From assembly GCA_000333855.2 (NCBI GenBank), contig CM007328.1, forward strand, positions 20,383-50,357: 29,975 nucleotides of DNA, read 5' to 3'. Below are positions 8,353-17,324 of the stretch, one piece after another; within the stretch, counting starts at the first letter, position 1; every line of letters begins with the position of its first letter. A program made the position numbers and the translations under genes. The notes under the pieces were generated by a model, which ran no database searches, was not told the origin of the DNA, and saw only the letters and a list, made by a program, of their open reading frames with translations. The stretch comes from Endotrypanum monterogeii (Eukaryota > Euglenozoa > Kinetoplastea > Trypanosomatida > Trypanosomatidae).

Positions 8353-9063
8353 ATGTCGCTGTCACCCCTCATCGCATCGCGGTCTCATCTATTAAGAAGC
8401 TTTGACAGCTGCCGCACCATCTTTATGTGTTGCGACATTCAGGAAAAGCTGCGTCACCGTATTCCCGACTTCCACAATGCCATCCGTGTTTCTAACTGGA
8501 TGGCACAGATACACGACATATTGACCCCAACACATGTCAACTTCATAGCGACGGAGCAATATCCCCAAGGGGTCGGACATCTTGTCAAGGACATCTGCTT
8601 GCCGCAGGGTGCCCAGGTGTTCCAAAAGGTGCACCCGTCAATGCTGCTGCCCGAGGTGCTGTCGTATGTGTACGGAGACGCGGAACGCGGCATATTGCCG
8701 GTGGAGCAGGCAGTGCTTTGGGGGCATGAGACACATGTGTGTGTCCTGCAGACGGCGGACGAGCTGCTGTGCCGTGGCGTTCGTGTAGCGGTACTGGTGG
8801 ATGGCTGTGCATCGCAGGTAAAGATAGACCACGACGTGGCGATACAGGAGATGGCCAGCTGGAACAATCTCACCCTCACCACCTCCGCCTCCGCCTCTCT
8901 CCAGCTACTGCGAAGCGACCAGTCCAGAATGAAGCAGCTGATGAAGATAATGTCCCGTGATAGAGCAAGCCGCACTCAATGCTTCGGCGCGGTTGCCGGG
9001 GTCGACAAGCTCAAGGCATCGGAGAGGAGTGTTGAGGCACTCAACTCGAACGGGGCACGATAA
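8353..9063 (+). CDS. Isochorismatase-family protein, paralog 3 (MAR1-like candidate)
   Basis: Protein of 236 aa and the most canonical of the three copies. The triad is complete: Asp28 in CCDIQEK, Lys92 in FQKVHPSML, Cys130 in ETHVCVLQ. It also keeps the TEQYPQGVG segment (about 68-76) typical of eukaryotic ISOC proteins, changed in the other two copies. The N-terminus (MSLSPLIASRSHLLRSF) has Ser, Leu and Arg but no acidic residue for 17 positions, which fits a mitochondrial presequence. The C-terminal 35 residues or so are polar and unlike paralog 1. A family-level link to the Leishmania mitochondrial-associated ribonuclease is plausible, and this copy is the better candidate because of its canonical motifs; the activity is not shown by the sequence. 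The start is the first ATG after the acceptor at 8281. Confidence 0.86.
   Translation: MSLSPLIASRSHLLRSFDSCRTIFMCCDIQEKLRHRIPDFHNAIRVSNWMAQIHDILTPTHVNFIATEQYPQGVGHLVKDICLPQGAQVFQKVHPSMLLPEVLSYVYGDAERGILPVEQAVLWGHETHVCVLQTADELLCRGVRVAVLVDGCASQVKIDHDVAIQEMASWNNLTLTTSASASLQLLRSDQSRMKQLMKIMSRDRASRTQCFGAVAGVDKLKASERSVEALNSNGAR
8635..8765 (+). repeat. Homogenised 131-bp patch shared with 5306-5436
   Basis: Partner of the patch in paralog 1, same orientation and reading frame, about 95% identical by direct count. The third copy lying between them does not share it. Confidence 0.9.
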
Positions 9064-9709
9064 GAAAAAAAAAAAAGAGGAAGGCCGTTATGCGGGGTGT
9101 TGGGGGGGGTCTTTACTTATTATTCGTCAAGCTTTGCTGCCTCTCTATGGCTTTCATTCAGCGACGCTCACACACTAGAGATGTCCGACTGTGTATGCTG
9201 TCACGCATTCATGAGCGTGTATGTGTGTGCGTGTGTGCGTGTGTGTGTGATTCAGACACACCGAGAACTCCGCCCCCTCGTTCACACGGATACGCCCTAC
9301 TTTTTTTTTCTCTCTTCTTTTTATTTATTTATTAACTCGCCCTCTCCTTTTCTCGGACGTACGTTCGATCTTGCCCCATATGTCTTTAGTTTTATCTTCT
9401 TGTCTCGAAGGATGCGGCGCGTGCGACTCAGCTGATCGCCCCCCCCCCCTCCCCTTCTCTCTGTTTCCCTTCCTTCATACCCCACGCCACTTATTTTCTT
9501 TTTTATTCTCTATTTTCTTTTGCTATTGTTTTTTTCCCCTTTTTTTTCCCATTGAAGGCTCCGCACCACACACCTCTTCCCCCCTTCCCCCCCCCATCCT
9601 CATCTTCTTTCCAACCGGAAGGAAGAAGAAGAGAACGAACGCATAAGCGGCTCTGTTGCTCTCAATAAAAAAGCGAAAAAGAAAAAGGTGTTGGGTGTCT
9701 CCCATGAAC

Positions 9710-9747
9710 ATATATATATATATATATATATATAGTTATATATATAT
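9710..9747. repeat. (TA)n microsatellite
   Basis: A TA run broken once by GT. A second AT-rich block, of mixed ATCTAT-like units, lies at about 9900-9957. Confidence 0.88.
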
Positions 9748-9998
9748 GAGCTATCCTACTCGCCTTTCCTCGATGATCTGTGTGCGTTATTTTTTTTTTT
9801 TCGCGCGGGCGTCTGTGTCTCTCTCTGCGTGTGTCTCAGAGGGGAAGATAAACATACATGATAAATTGCGGTGAGATGACTTTGCTTCTACTCACTCTCA
9901 TATCTATATATGGATATTATATGCATATATCTATCTATATAGATTTATATATATGTAGTGGGGGCGATTGCTGAAGAAGCACCCTTGGTATCATCTCT

Positions 9999-10063
9999 TG
10001 CCTTCCCCAACTCTCCCATCTTCCCAACTCTGCTTCTTCTCAACTCTGCTTCTGCCTCCATAG
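9999..10063 (+). promoter_or_regulatory. Spliced-leader acceptor for small Tim-like gene
   Basis: A tract rich in CT with repeated AACTCTGCTTCT-like units (9999-10060) is followed by an AG at 10062-10063. The first ATG after it is 10211. A second pyrimidine stretch (about 10149-10175) with an AG near 10198 is an alternative giving the same start. Confidence 0.65.
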
Positions 10064-10210
10064 ACTCTCTACCATTGGTGCGAACTACGAACTGCGAGGT
10101 CGGCATCTTCTAGATCAACGCCGTGGTGACTGAAAGGCGCTACAGTACGGTTTCTCCCTCACCTTCCTCCTCCTAAAATAAATTCTTCGATAAAGGAAGC
10201 AGGGGGAACC

Positions 10211-10498
10211 ATGCAGGCCCAGATGATGATCGGGCAGGCGCTCGAGCACTACTCCATGATGGACTTTGCCAACATGGTGCTCGAGCAGTGCTGGGATATC
10301 TGCTACGACAGGCAGCTCGTCCGAGCCGAGCTCACTGCCAACGAGCTGCCCGATGTGAAGGTGCAGAAGATGGACGCCTGCGCGCGCAAGTGTGTCGCGC
10401 GTCATTTTGAGGTGATGACGCTCTTATCGGCGACTCGTGAACTGCGGGAGAAGGAGCGGATGCAGGGGTTGCCGCCTGGAACGCTGACGGGTACATAA
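10211..10498 (+). CDS. Small Tim-like twin-CX3C protein
   Basis: Protein of 95 aa with two CX3C motifs, CWDIC (Cys27, Cys31) and CARKC (Cys57, Cys61). Flanking helical segments are an N-terminal one rich in Met/Ala/Leu/Phe and a C-terminal one (VARHFEVMTLLSATRELREKE) like that after the second motif in Tim9/Tim10/Tim8/Tim13. These intermembrane-space chaperones escort hydrophobic precursors to the inner-membrane translocase, with two disulfides pairing the motifs. The spacing between the motifs is 25 residues, wider than the roughly 11-16 usual in yeast and animal members, so the loop is enlarged or the protein is a lineage-specific member. Which small Tim it is cannot be decided here. There is no cleavable presequence, as expected for this family. 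The start is the first ATG after the acceptor at 10063. An unrelated CX3C hairpin protein is the main alternative. Confidence 0.75.
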   Translation: MQAQMMIGQALEHYSMMDFANMVLEQCWDICYDRQLVRAELTANELPDVKVQKMDACARKCVARHFEVMTLLSATRELREKERMQGLPPGTLTGT

Positions 10499-10603
10499 GG
10501 CCAATGGACCCACCAGGAATGCGCATCTATTGGTATGATGGGCGCACGGTTGCGTGTTTTTTTTTCTTTCTGTTTGTTCGCATGTCGACTCGGCTGTGTG
10601 CCA

Positions 10604-10638
10604 GTGTGTGTGTGTGTGTGTTTGCGTGTGTTTGTGTC
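10604..10638. repeat. (TG)n microsatellite
   Basis: A TG-rich run, partly interrupted, about 105 bp after the stop of the small Tim-like gene. Confidence 0.85.
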
Positions 10639-11121
10639 TTGGAGAGAGAAAGCAAAGATGGTTTTTAATAGGGTGATGTCTTTTGTCTCCCTCTACGCAA
10701 TACCTCACTACCTCTACGATGAAAGGGGGAAAAGGGGTCACGTACGTGCTCCCTCCCCGCCCAACAGCGGCAGGCATTGGAGACGCCCGCTCCTCCTCCT
10801 CTCCCCCCCCCCCCTGCTGATTTTCCCTCGGAGCGGTAGTGTCAGTTAAATGCGAAATATCTCCAATGTGCGTGGAGGTGGTCGTACGTTTGGGATAAAG
10901 GGGGGCCCATAACGGGACACTGCAGCGTTTATTCCTCACACACACACAACCATTGTTCTACCCTCCTTCTCACCCCCTATCCAACTGTATCTTTTACATG
11001 TATCGCGGGTGGGCACCTCCACCGCCTACTCGTGCCGTACATGGAAAAGAATATATTTTTATCACTGAGCAGGAGAGACCTCCAACGCGGAGGAGGGAGG
11101 GAGGGGGGGAGGGGAGACTCA

Positions 11122-11151
11122 GCCGTCCTCATTCACACAACTCTCGTTTAG
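11122..11151 (+). promoter_or_regulatory. Candidate spliced-leader acceptor for giant gene
   Basis: A modest pyrimidine-rich stretch (11122-11149) ends in TTTAG at 11147-11151. The next ATG is 11226, the start of the giant ORF. A stronger tract at 10951-10995 lies farther upstream, with its own later AGs (11048-11049 and on), so the exact site is uncertain. Confidence 0.45.
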
Positions 11152-11225
11152 GGAGCAACTGGAGAAGTCGTCAATAATCAAAAGGTATAAAATAATACAT
11201 ATACGTATATATTTCATAACAACGA

Positions 11226-14200
11226 ATGCTTAAATACCTTACAGGTCAGCTCACCCCACGCGCTCAGGGCCGAGAGCACGGTGTCTGCTTCGACCCCCTG
11301 CGAGAGGCCGTCACGGGCAACAGAAGCGCATCATGGATCCCCGCAGGTCTCTGTTTCATTCTAAGCGACGTGCCGCGGCCCTGGAAATGTGTCTCGCAGC
11401 CGGACTCTGACCGATCAGACGAAGCAAGGAAAATGCTGATGCAATGGGATGAGGAGATACGCGCCATCGCCGCGGCCCGAGCTGCGCTGCCAAAGAAGCT
11501 TTTGTCATACACAGATGCGGGGCGCGTGCCATTCTCCTTCAAAAAAACTTCTGTGGGCAGGTTTGCCTCACCGGTTGGGAGACGGCTGGTCACCTATTCT
11601 CCGAGAAGGTGTATCACTGACGTGACCGAGAGCAGCGGCCGTGGTCAGTTAGCCCTGGCACCCGCGGCCCCAAGCACCAAGCCTCTAAGCGTGCACACAA
11701 AGTGCACGTGCTCAGACAGCTCCCTCCCACTATCCTTGATAGATTTGTGTAGGGAATCTCATCAGTGCGGTAGGATGGCAGATGAGACACTAAGCAAGAG
11801 AGGTTGTAGGCTGAGCAGCAGAGTTAAGTTGGAGAAGAAGAAGCCGGTGAGTTGGGTGGCGCGTAGCACTTGTGGCGCGTCGAGGGTGCAGGTTTTCACT
11901 GCTTGCCGCACCGCGTCACCGAGCGCAACCTGGAGGACACAACAGAGCTGTCCTAGCGCGGTAGCAGTGCGCTCTATTTCTTCCCTCGCCGCTGACGAGG
12001 GTCAGAGAAGCGCATCGCAGAAGTGGGGATCGTCGTCCCCAGCGGTTGCCTCGGCATCGCCCAGACTGCCCCGTGTGACACGCCGACTTGCCGCCGCCTG
12101 GAAATCCTCATTCCATGAAGGCTTCCGGGCAGGGAATGCCAATAGCAGTGCGTGTGGCGGCTCTAGCTCTACGCGGAGCCTTGCGACGGAAGGCGAACTG
12201 CGAGCGAATTTTAAGCGAGCTCTGCGATGGAGATCGGATGCGTCGGTGCCGGGCACCGGAGACGCTGGTCTCCTGGCAGAAAGGGACTGTCGGAGCATGG
12301 TCGAGTTTGTTATCGATACGTTTGTTTCCTTGAACAGACAAGGAAACAGTTCAAGTGGCCAAGGTGCAGACCTCGACCCAGCGACGTGTAGCGCCCCCGT
12401 TCGCTCGTCTCTACGGTCGCAGCTATTCGTACTATTGCTTCTCGTTGACGAAGCTTGTGCGGCGCTCCGCGGTACCTGCCCGCGCTCCACAACGGACCCA
12501 CGTTCAGGTTGTGAAGCTGAACACGTTTCTGTTACTTGCCGGTGCACGCTCATCGTGGCCGCCGTTCAGCTGTGCGTCTTGAAGCACCTGTGTCCTGTGA
12601 GAGGTGAAGCGGATGTGTGGGGGCTTACTGCTGTAGTGCCGTACAGTGCTCATGTCCTGAATGCTGCTCAGCGTCTTGCTTCGAGTGTGGTGTCGCTTCT
12701 CGACGAGCGGGGTGGGGAAACAGGGGCTTCGCCGGAGAGCAACGCGGTCAGTGGTGTGTTTTCGCGTGATGGTTGGGTTGGCCAACAGCTCTGTCGCCTC
12801 GTGGAGACGTCTTGGGGCTCGTTGTCGCCATCGATGGGACGCGGGCGTGATGCGGAGCTCCTTTCGACACCTCCCCTTCTGCTTCTTCATCTACTGGTGG
12901 AGAGCATCTCCTGGCACGGCCTTTGCATCATTGCTGATGTGCGCGGTGCCCAGCACCTGCGCCACGTCTCTGCCGCGGTGCTGCTGATTGAGTGTGTCTG
13001 GGATAACGTTTCAGAGGATGCGCAAGTGGGCTTAGCCGATCAGACCCGAAAAGCTCTTCACTTGTCCAGCCCCGGTCCCTGTACACGTAGAGCGCGCGAC
13101 AACGACCTTCGACGGCGCACACGAGGCCCTTCGCATCTCCGGGACGGGGCAAAGGACCTCGAGTGTGACGCGAGAAACTCCACTGCATTGTCACCGGTCA
13201 CCGCCTGCTTCGTATCTCAAGTACTCGACGGGTGCCCACTGTCGATTTCTCGTCTTCTGTTGACGTCAGACGGCGCCCACGATGCTTCGTCCTCGAAGAG
13301 GAGTCGCATACCGAAGCCCCAGGATCGGGAAAGCCTCGCCGCCCGACACTTGGTGAGGCTTGCACCAGGGATCTCCCTCAGCGCGGCGTGGCGGCAGCGT
13401 CACTCCTCTGCCGCTGAGCCCATGGCACTCGTACCACCTCGACAGGTCTCCACAGCGCACGAGTCCGCAGCCTCTCTGGACACCGAGGCAATGGGCAGTG
13501 CTCGCCCAGCCGCCTTGAGGTCAGGAAATCCTAGCTCCTCGGCAGACTGTCTATCCCTTCAACAAGGTCGCCAGGTGAGGCACATCTGCCACCGACTGAG
13601 CTCCTTGTCTGGGCAGTGCAAATCATCTGCTTCAACCTCCACCACTTTCGTGCCAGTGTGGTGCAACGTTTTTCGAAGCGAGTGGGTGCGCGCTCTCTTC
13701 TTGGGGCTCGACCCCCCTGCGATCCTGAGGGTCGCTGAGGCGGTGCTGGAAGCCCTCATGCTTCTGCCGCCACGGTTATCGACAGTGCACGAGGGGCCAC
13801 CGAAATCACATCGACGTGTGTGTGCCTCATGGGCGACGGGGGAGGACAACGGAGTGTGCAAGGGTACAGGTGCCGGCACGGGTGCTCCGCGGTGTTTCTC
13901 CGCGGTGCCTGTGCTCTGGAGCATGCTTGCGTCCATGCCATCACGCGCCATGCGGGAAAGTATTGCGCAAACACTGCTCAAGCGAATGTGCACGGCACTG
14001 ACTGAAAGCACTCGCGAAAAGAAGGGCAATGGTGACACCAGCCTCACGACAGAACGGATGCGTGGCGCTAGCGTCTGCCTCGCAGTTCTGCTGGGATGCC
14101 CCTCGACGACTCTCCGTGATGCGGCCTCGGCCACGCATGAGTTGCTTACATCAGTGGCCTTTGTGCTCAATGGTCAACAACAACAACAGCACTCATACCG

Positions 14201-17200
14201 AAGGGACGACGACCCATACTCCTTACTTTGCCATTGGTGGCAGGAGGCCATTGGCGGCGTGATGCTGGCGCGTCACGCGCAGCTGGCACGAGTGGCATTG
14301 CGCTGCGAAAGACTACCACCGACAGAGCCGAGTGACTCCGAGACACCGCAGTGCGCCTCACAGATGACTCAGTCGCCAGCCTCCCAATTTCTAGAGTGGT
14401 GGGAGCATCTGCGAAGCCTGCAGGTTGCCTCCCATGCCCTGCCACCACACCTTCGCGACACCTGCCGCTGGGCAGGGATACGAGGCAGGCGACTGTGCAA
14501 CACAGTCGCCTATCTCAGCACAACATCGGCGACAACCACTAACACACTTTCTCCGGAGGAGCTACTCCTGCTGCAAACACCGTCTGTGACCGACGAAGCG
14601 ACGGTGCGGGTAGCGTGTGCTTCCACCTACTACACCTTCAGTCTGGAACATCTTTGCCACCTCGCCGTTGCCTCGAGCGGCGTGGTAGATCCCTCTCCAG
14701 TGATTGCCTCGTCATCGACTGCTTCGCCGCGCCTGCCGTCTGTTTGCGCACTGCTATCTGCTGAGGCCAGCACGGCGCTGTTGAGCAACCTTCGCTCTGT
14801 GGATGGGACCACGAACATCCGCACACACGCCCTGTCTGCAGCGCAGCAGAAGGGGGATGGTACAATCAACGTCCTGCAGCACGCACAGGGACGCCCGCTG
14901 ACGCAGCAGCAGCACGAGAGCCTCGTAGGGGCACTGCACGACTTCTCGAGGCGACGCAATACCTCCAAGGCGATCGCACTGTTCTATGCACACGAACGCC
15001 AACACCGACGCCTGCGGTTATCAGAGGTGGAACTGTTTGCAGAGACGGCGAAGCGCGCGCCAGTGTCCTTTCTCGTGCGTCTGCTGCTCTACGTACCACC
15101 GCCCTGTGAGAGTTCTGTCCTGGCCAAGGCCATCATCACGGGTGCGTGGAAGGCCTACCAACGAGCCCTGCATCAGTATAACCGGCGGGGGACAGCAGCT
15201 GCACAGCAAGGTTCCTATCGTGTTTCCAGTCTTGAAGCCCAGTCGCGTCGGCGCGTGGAGCAGACGTGGTATGAGAGCGTCGCGGTGGCTCGTCGCGCCT
15301 TGTCGCTTCTGCCCAGAACCGGCGCCGCCAACGGGGATGGTGAAGCGGACCTTGGCTGGATTCTCTCGACGCTTCAGCGACTGCTGGACGCGCGACCGCG
15401 CTCGCTGCACATCAATGTGGCACCACTCCCGGCGCCGTCCACCTCGAAAGGCGCCACCGTCTCGGCCGAGGAATGGAATGGCGCCGCCGTGCAGAGCTCG
15501 CAGCTGCTGGCCGCGCTACTAGTCTCGCCGTCTGGGGGTGTGTCAGTGCATGAAACACTGCACGGTGCGTATGTGCGGCAGTCGATTGAAGAGGTACGCC
15601 ACATAGTTTCCTTCTGCGACGCCAACGGTGACTCGACCACTGCCGCGCACGCGTACCTTCGCTTCTCCGGCTTTTATGCGTCATCTGCGCCGCACGGTCG
15701 CACTGTCCCACTGCTACCACTGAATACGTGCACGGCGCTTCTGAGGCTGGCCGGCACACACATGGTGACTGCGTGTAATGAAGACATCGCGGCCCACACA
15801 AACCCAACGGCGGCACCACCCTCGTCGCCGCCGTCCCCTACTCCGGTGCCACTGGGCGCGCTCGTGGCGTATGTGGAGGCCCATCCGGACTTGCCCGCGG
15901 GATGGATGTCTGAGACACCTTGCAGCAATGCTACCTCGACGGTGGATGCTTCGGCACATTTGTCGAGAAGCGAGGGTTCAGAGATGGAGATGTTACGAAG
16001 AATGCGCTCCGCCTTTGAGGAGAGTGGGGCAGCGCCGCCCAAGGAACGTGCTGAGTCTGCTGTCGAGAGCAGCGGCGCGGGTACGGGGTCTGGCAGGGAT
16101 GCTATCCCAATGAAAAGGAATGGTTATGCGGATGCCGAAGGGGCGTCCGTCGCCGCACCAGGAGAATCTGCTACGCGGCGCACAAGGGCGTACGCGGTGA
16201 GTTGCATAGCAACGGTGGAGAGGATTTTGCCGACGCTGCCAGCCCCCCTTCGGAATGTTCTGCACGCTGACAGTGCCCTCATTCCCTTGGCAGCCATACT
16301 CCATGATACACTGCGGCGCTGTCAACTGCGGCCGCGATCGATATCGCTTTGTGAAGGTGACGCCAACACCTTGAACGACCTTGATGCCGCGTCGCTGCAT
16401 TCCCTAGTTGATCCCCTGGATGGCGAAGACTCCGCCGCGGCGGATGTCGTAACGCAGTTGACGGCCGCCATATTTCGTCTGGGCACTATGACAACTGATG
16501 AGGCGGTGGATGGCGAGCGTCTCGGTTACACGCCTTCCCGAGCTGCCACCGCTGTGGCGGATACGCCGGGCAATGTGACCTCCCGCGCATCCGTGGCCGT
16601 GGTGACGCGTCGCTCTTTTGTGTGTCGCGCCGCGCGGTCGGAATTTGATTTCTGGCGTCTGGTGCAGCACAGCGACGCATTGTTGGGGTACATATGGGAA
16701 TACGTGTGGGCGCTGTATCGGCTGGAGTCGACGGTTCTGTGGGTGTCGCCGGTTCAGCAACAACGCGCCTACTTGGCTACTGCGGAATGCGCTCAGGTAC
16801 TTGTGGCCGCCCTGCAAACATTGGATGCGTGGGTGACAGAGATGCTCTCCTACGAGGTGCTTGAGCGAGGTGACGGTAGTGACAGCGATGGGGTCGGCCA
16901 CCGCGTCAATGCGCCGGCGTGCCGCACAGCTGTCCGAGACTCTCTTCCGGAAAAAAGCGCAGGTGAACAAAAATTTCGTTACTCGGTAGAGGATTGGCGT
17001 CTCCGGCTGCGAAGTGGGACACTTCAATCCGTGTACCTGCGCCTGTTCGTAGAAACCGATGTAGCGGATGGTGGAGGAGGCCACGTTGGTGATACATGGC
17101 CCTTGTTATCCTCGTGTCTCCCATCTTGTGGGGTGGAAGTGACCACCTCTGCTGCTATCGCCTACATGATGACACTCATCCAGCACAGCTACACCGCGAT

Positions 17201-17324
17201 GGAGAGCTGTTCGCCTGCGAACCGGCTGCTGCAGCTGGCGGTGGACCCTGTCGCAGCTGCATGGAAGTCTCAGGGGCGACAGCCGCTTATACAGAGACGT
17301 GTCATCCTCTCAAGGGAGACTTGA
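11226..17324 (+). CDS. Giant conserved-looking protein of unknown function, N-terminal part (frame-broken)
   Basis: Open for 2,032 codons. I do not recognise the protein. It starts MLKYLTGQLTPRAQGREHG, with some basic residues that could be a weak mitochondrial presequence. The composition is rich in Ala, Leu, Ser, Arg and Cys, with long stretches of amphipathic-helix character (for example 15000-15140) alternating with polar, likely disordered segments (for example 15790-16140). A run of five Gln is encoded at 14175-14189. No catalytic motif, zinc-knuckle or transmembrane segment stands out. The reading ends at a TGA at 17322-17324, while coding-like sequence continues at once in another frame; the two ORFs overlap. 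The simplest reading is one gene with a shift between 17170 and 17324. The start at 11226 is the first ATG after the AT-rich leader. GC-rich third positions match the neighbouring genes, so there is no sign of recent transfer. Confidence 0.72.
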   Translation: MLKYLTGQLTPRAQGREHGVCFDPLREAVTGNRSASWIPAGLCFILSDVPRPWKCVSQPDSDRSDEARKMLMQWDEEIRAIAAARAALPKKLLSYTDAGRVPFSFKKTSVGRFASPVGRRLVTYSPRRCITDVTESSGRGQLALAPAAPSTKPLSVHTKCTCSDSSLPLSLIDLCRESHQCGRMADETLSKRGCRLSSRVKLEKKKPVSWVARSTCGASRVQVFTACRTASPSATWRTQQSCPSAVAVRSISSLAADEGQRSASQKWGSSSPAVASASPRLPRVTRRLAAAWKSSFHEGFRAGNANSSACGGSSSTRSLATEGELRANFKRALRWRSDASVPGTGDAGLLAERDCRSMVEFVIDTFVSLNRQGNSSSGQGADLDPATCSAPVRSSLRSQLFVLLLLVDEACAALRGTCPRSTTDPRSGCEAEHVSVTCRCTLIVAAVQLCVLKHLCPVRGEADVWGLTAVVPYSAHVLNAAQRLASSVVSLLDERGGETGASPESNAVSGVFSRDGWVGQQLCRLVETSWGSLSPSMGRGRDAELLSTPPLLLLHLLVESISWHGLCIIADVRGAQHLRHVSAAVLLIECVWDNVSEDAQVGLADQTRKALHLSSPGPCTRRARDNDLRRRTRGPSHLRDGAKDLECDARNSTALSPVTACFVSQVLDGCPLSISRLLLTSDGAHDASSSKRSRIPKPQDRESLAARHLVRLAPGISLSAAWRQRHSSAAEPMALVPPRQVSTAHESAASLDTEAMGSARPAALRSGNPSSSADCLSLQQGRQVRHICHRLSSLSGQCKSSASTSTTFVPVWCNVFRSEWVRALFLGLDPPAILRVAEAVLEALMLLPPRLSTVHEGPPKSHRRVCASWATGEDNGVCKGTGAGTGAPRCFSAVPVLWSMLASMPSRAMRESIAQTLLKRMCTALTESTREKKGNGDTSLTTERMRGASVCLAVLLGCPSTTLRDAASATHELLTSVAFVLNGQQQQQHSYRRDDDPYSLLCHWWQEAIGGVMLARHAQLARVALRCERLPPTEPSDSETPQCASQMTQSPASQFLEWWEHLRSLQVASHALPPHLRDTCRWAGIRGRRLCNTVAYLSTTSATTTNTLSPEELLLLQTPSVTDEATVRVACASTYYTFSLEHLCHLAVASSGVVDPSPVIASSSTASPRLPSVCALLSAEASTALLSNLRSVDGTTNIRTHALSAAQQKGDGTINVLQHAQGRPLTQQQHESLVGALHDFSRRRNTSKAIALFYAHERQHRRLRLSEVELFAETAKRAPVSFLVRLLLYVPPPCESSVLAKAIITGAWKAYQRALHQYNRRGTAAAQQGSYRVSSLEAQSRRRVEQTWYESVAVARRALSLLPRTGAANGDGEADLGWILSTLQRLLDARPRSLHINVAPLPAPSTSKGATVSAEEWNGAAVQSSQLLAALLVSPSGGVSVHETLHGAYVRQSIEEVRHIVSFCDANGDSTTAAHAYLRFSGFYASSAPHGRTVPLLPLNTCTALLRLAGTHMVTACNEDIAAHTNPTAAPPSSPPSPTPVPLGALVAYVEAHPDLPAGWMSETPCSNATSTVDASAHLSRSEGSEMEMLRRMRSAFEESGAAPPKERAESAVESSGAGTGSGRDAIPMKRNGYADAEGASVAAPGESATRRTRAYAVSCIATVERILPTLPAPLRNVLHADSALIPLAAILHDTLRRCQLRPRSISLCEGDANTLNDLDAASLHSLVDPLDGEDSAAADVVTQLTAAIFRLGTMTTDEAVDGERLGYTPSRAATAVADTPGNVTSRASVAVVTRRSFVCRAARSEFDFWRLVQHSDALLGYIWEYVWALYRLESTVLWVSPVQQQRAYLATAECAQVLVAALQTLDAWVTEMLSYEVLERGDGSDSDGVGHRVNAPACRTAVRDSLPEKSAGEQKFRYSVEDWRLRLRSGTLQSVYLRLFVETDVADGGGGHVGDTWPLLSSCLPSCGVEVTTSAAIAYMMTLIQHSYTAMESCSPANRLLQLAVDPVAAAWKSQGRQPLIQRRVILSRET
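14175..14189 (+). repeat. Short poly-Gln codon run
   Basis: Five Gln codons (four CAA, one CAG) in a row inside the giant ORF; a small in-frame trinucleotide repeat. Confidence 0.9.
17170..17324 (+). other. Frame-transition zone of the giant gene
   Basis: The upstream frame stays open to the TGA at 17322-17324, and the downstream frame opens after the TGA at 17167-17169, so any shift must fall in these 155 nt. A GGGG run at 17273-17276 is the only short homopolymer that stood out; loss of one G would join the frames. No classic programmed-frameshift heptamer is evident. Confidence 0.75.

Larger units (their letters stand above)
9064..10210. other. Intergenic region between paralog 3 and the small Tim-like gene
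   Basis: Holds A- and T-runs, a TG-rich region (about 9217-9250), C/T-rich tracts (about 9440-9600), a TA microsatellite (9710-9747), an AT-rich stretch (about 9900-9957) and the splice tract at 9999-10060. ORFs of 70-110 codons are pyrimidine-tract translations. No gene is supported. Confidence 0.7.
10499..11225. other. Intergenic region before the giant gene
   Basis: Contains a TG repeat (10604-10638), a C-run (about 10802-10814), a C/T tract (about 10951-10995), G-rich sequence (about 11090-11118) and an AT-rich stretch right before the start codon (about 11180-11222). No gene is supported. Confidence 0.7.

Noticed and set aside
16404..17084. A 226-codon minus-strand ORF inside the giant gene
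   Set aside because: Antisense shadow in GC-rich coding DNA; the plus-strand frame is open throughout and much longer.
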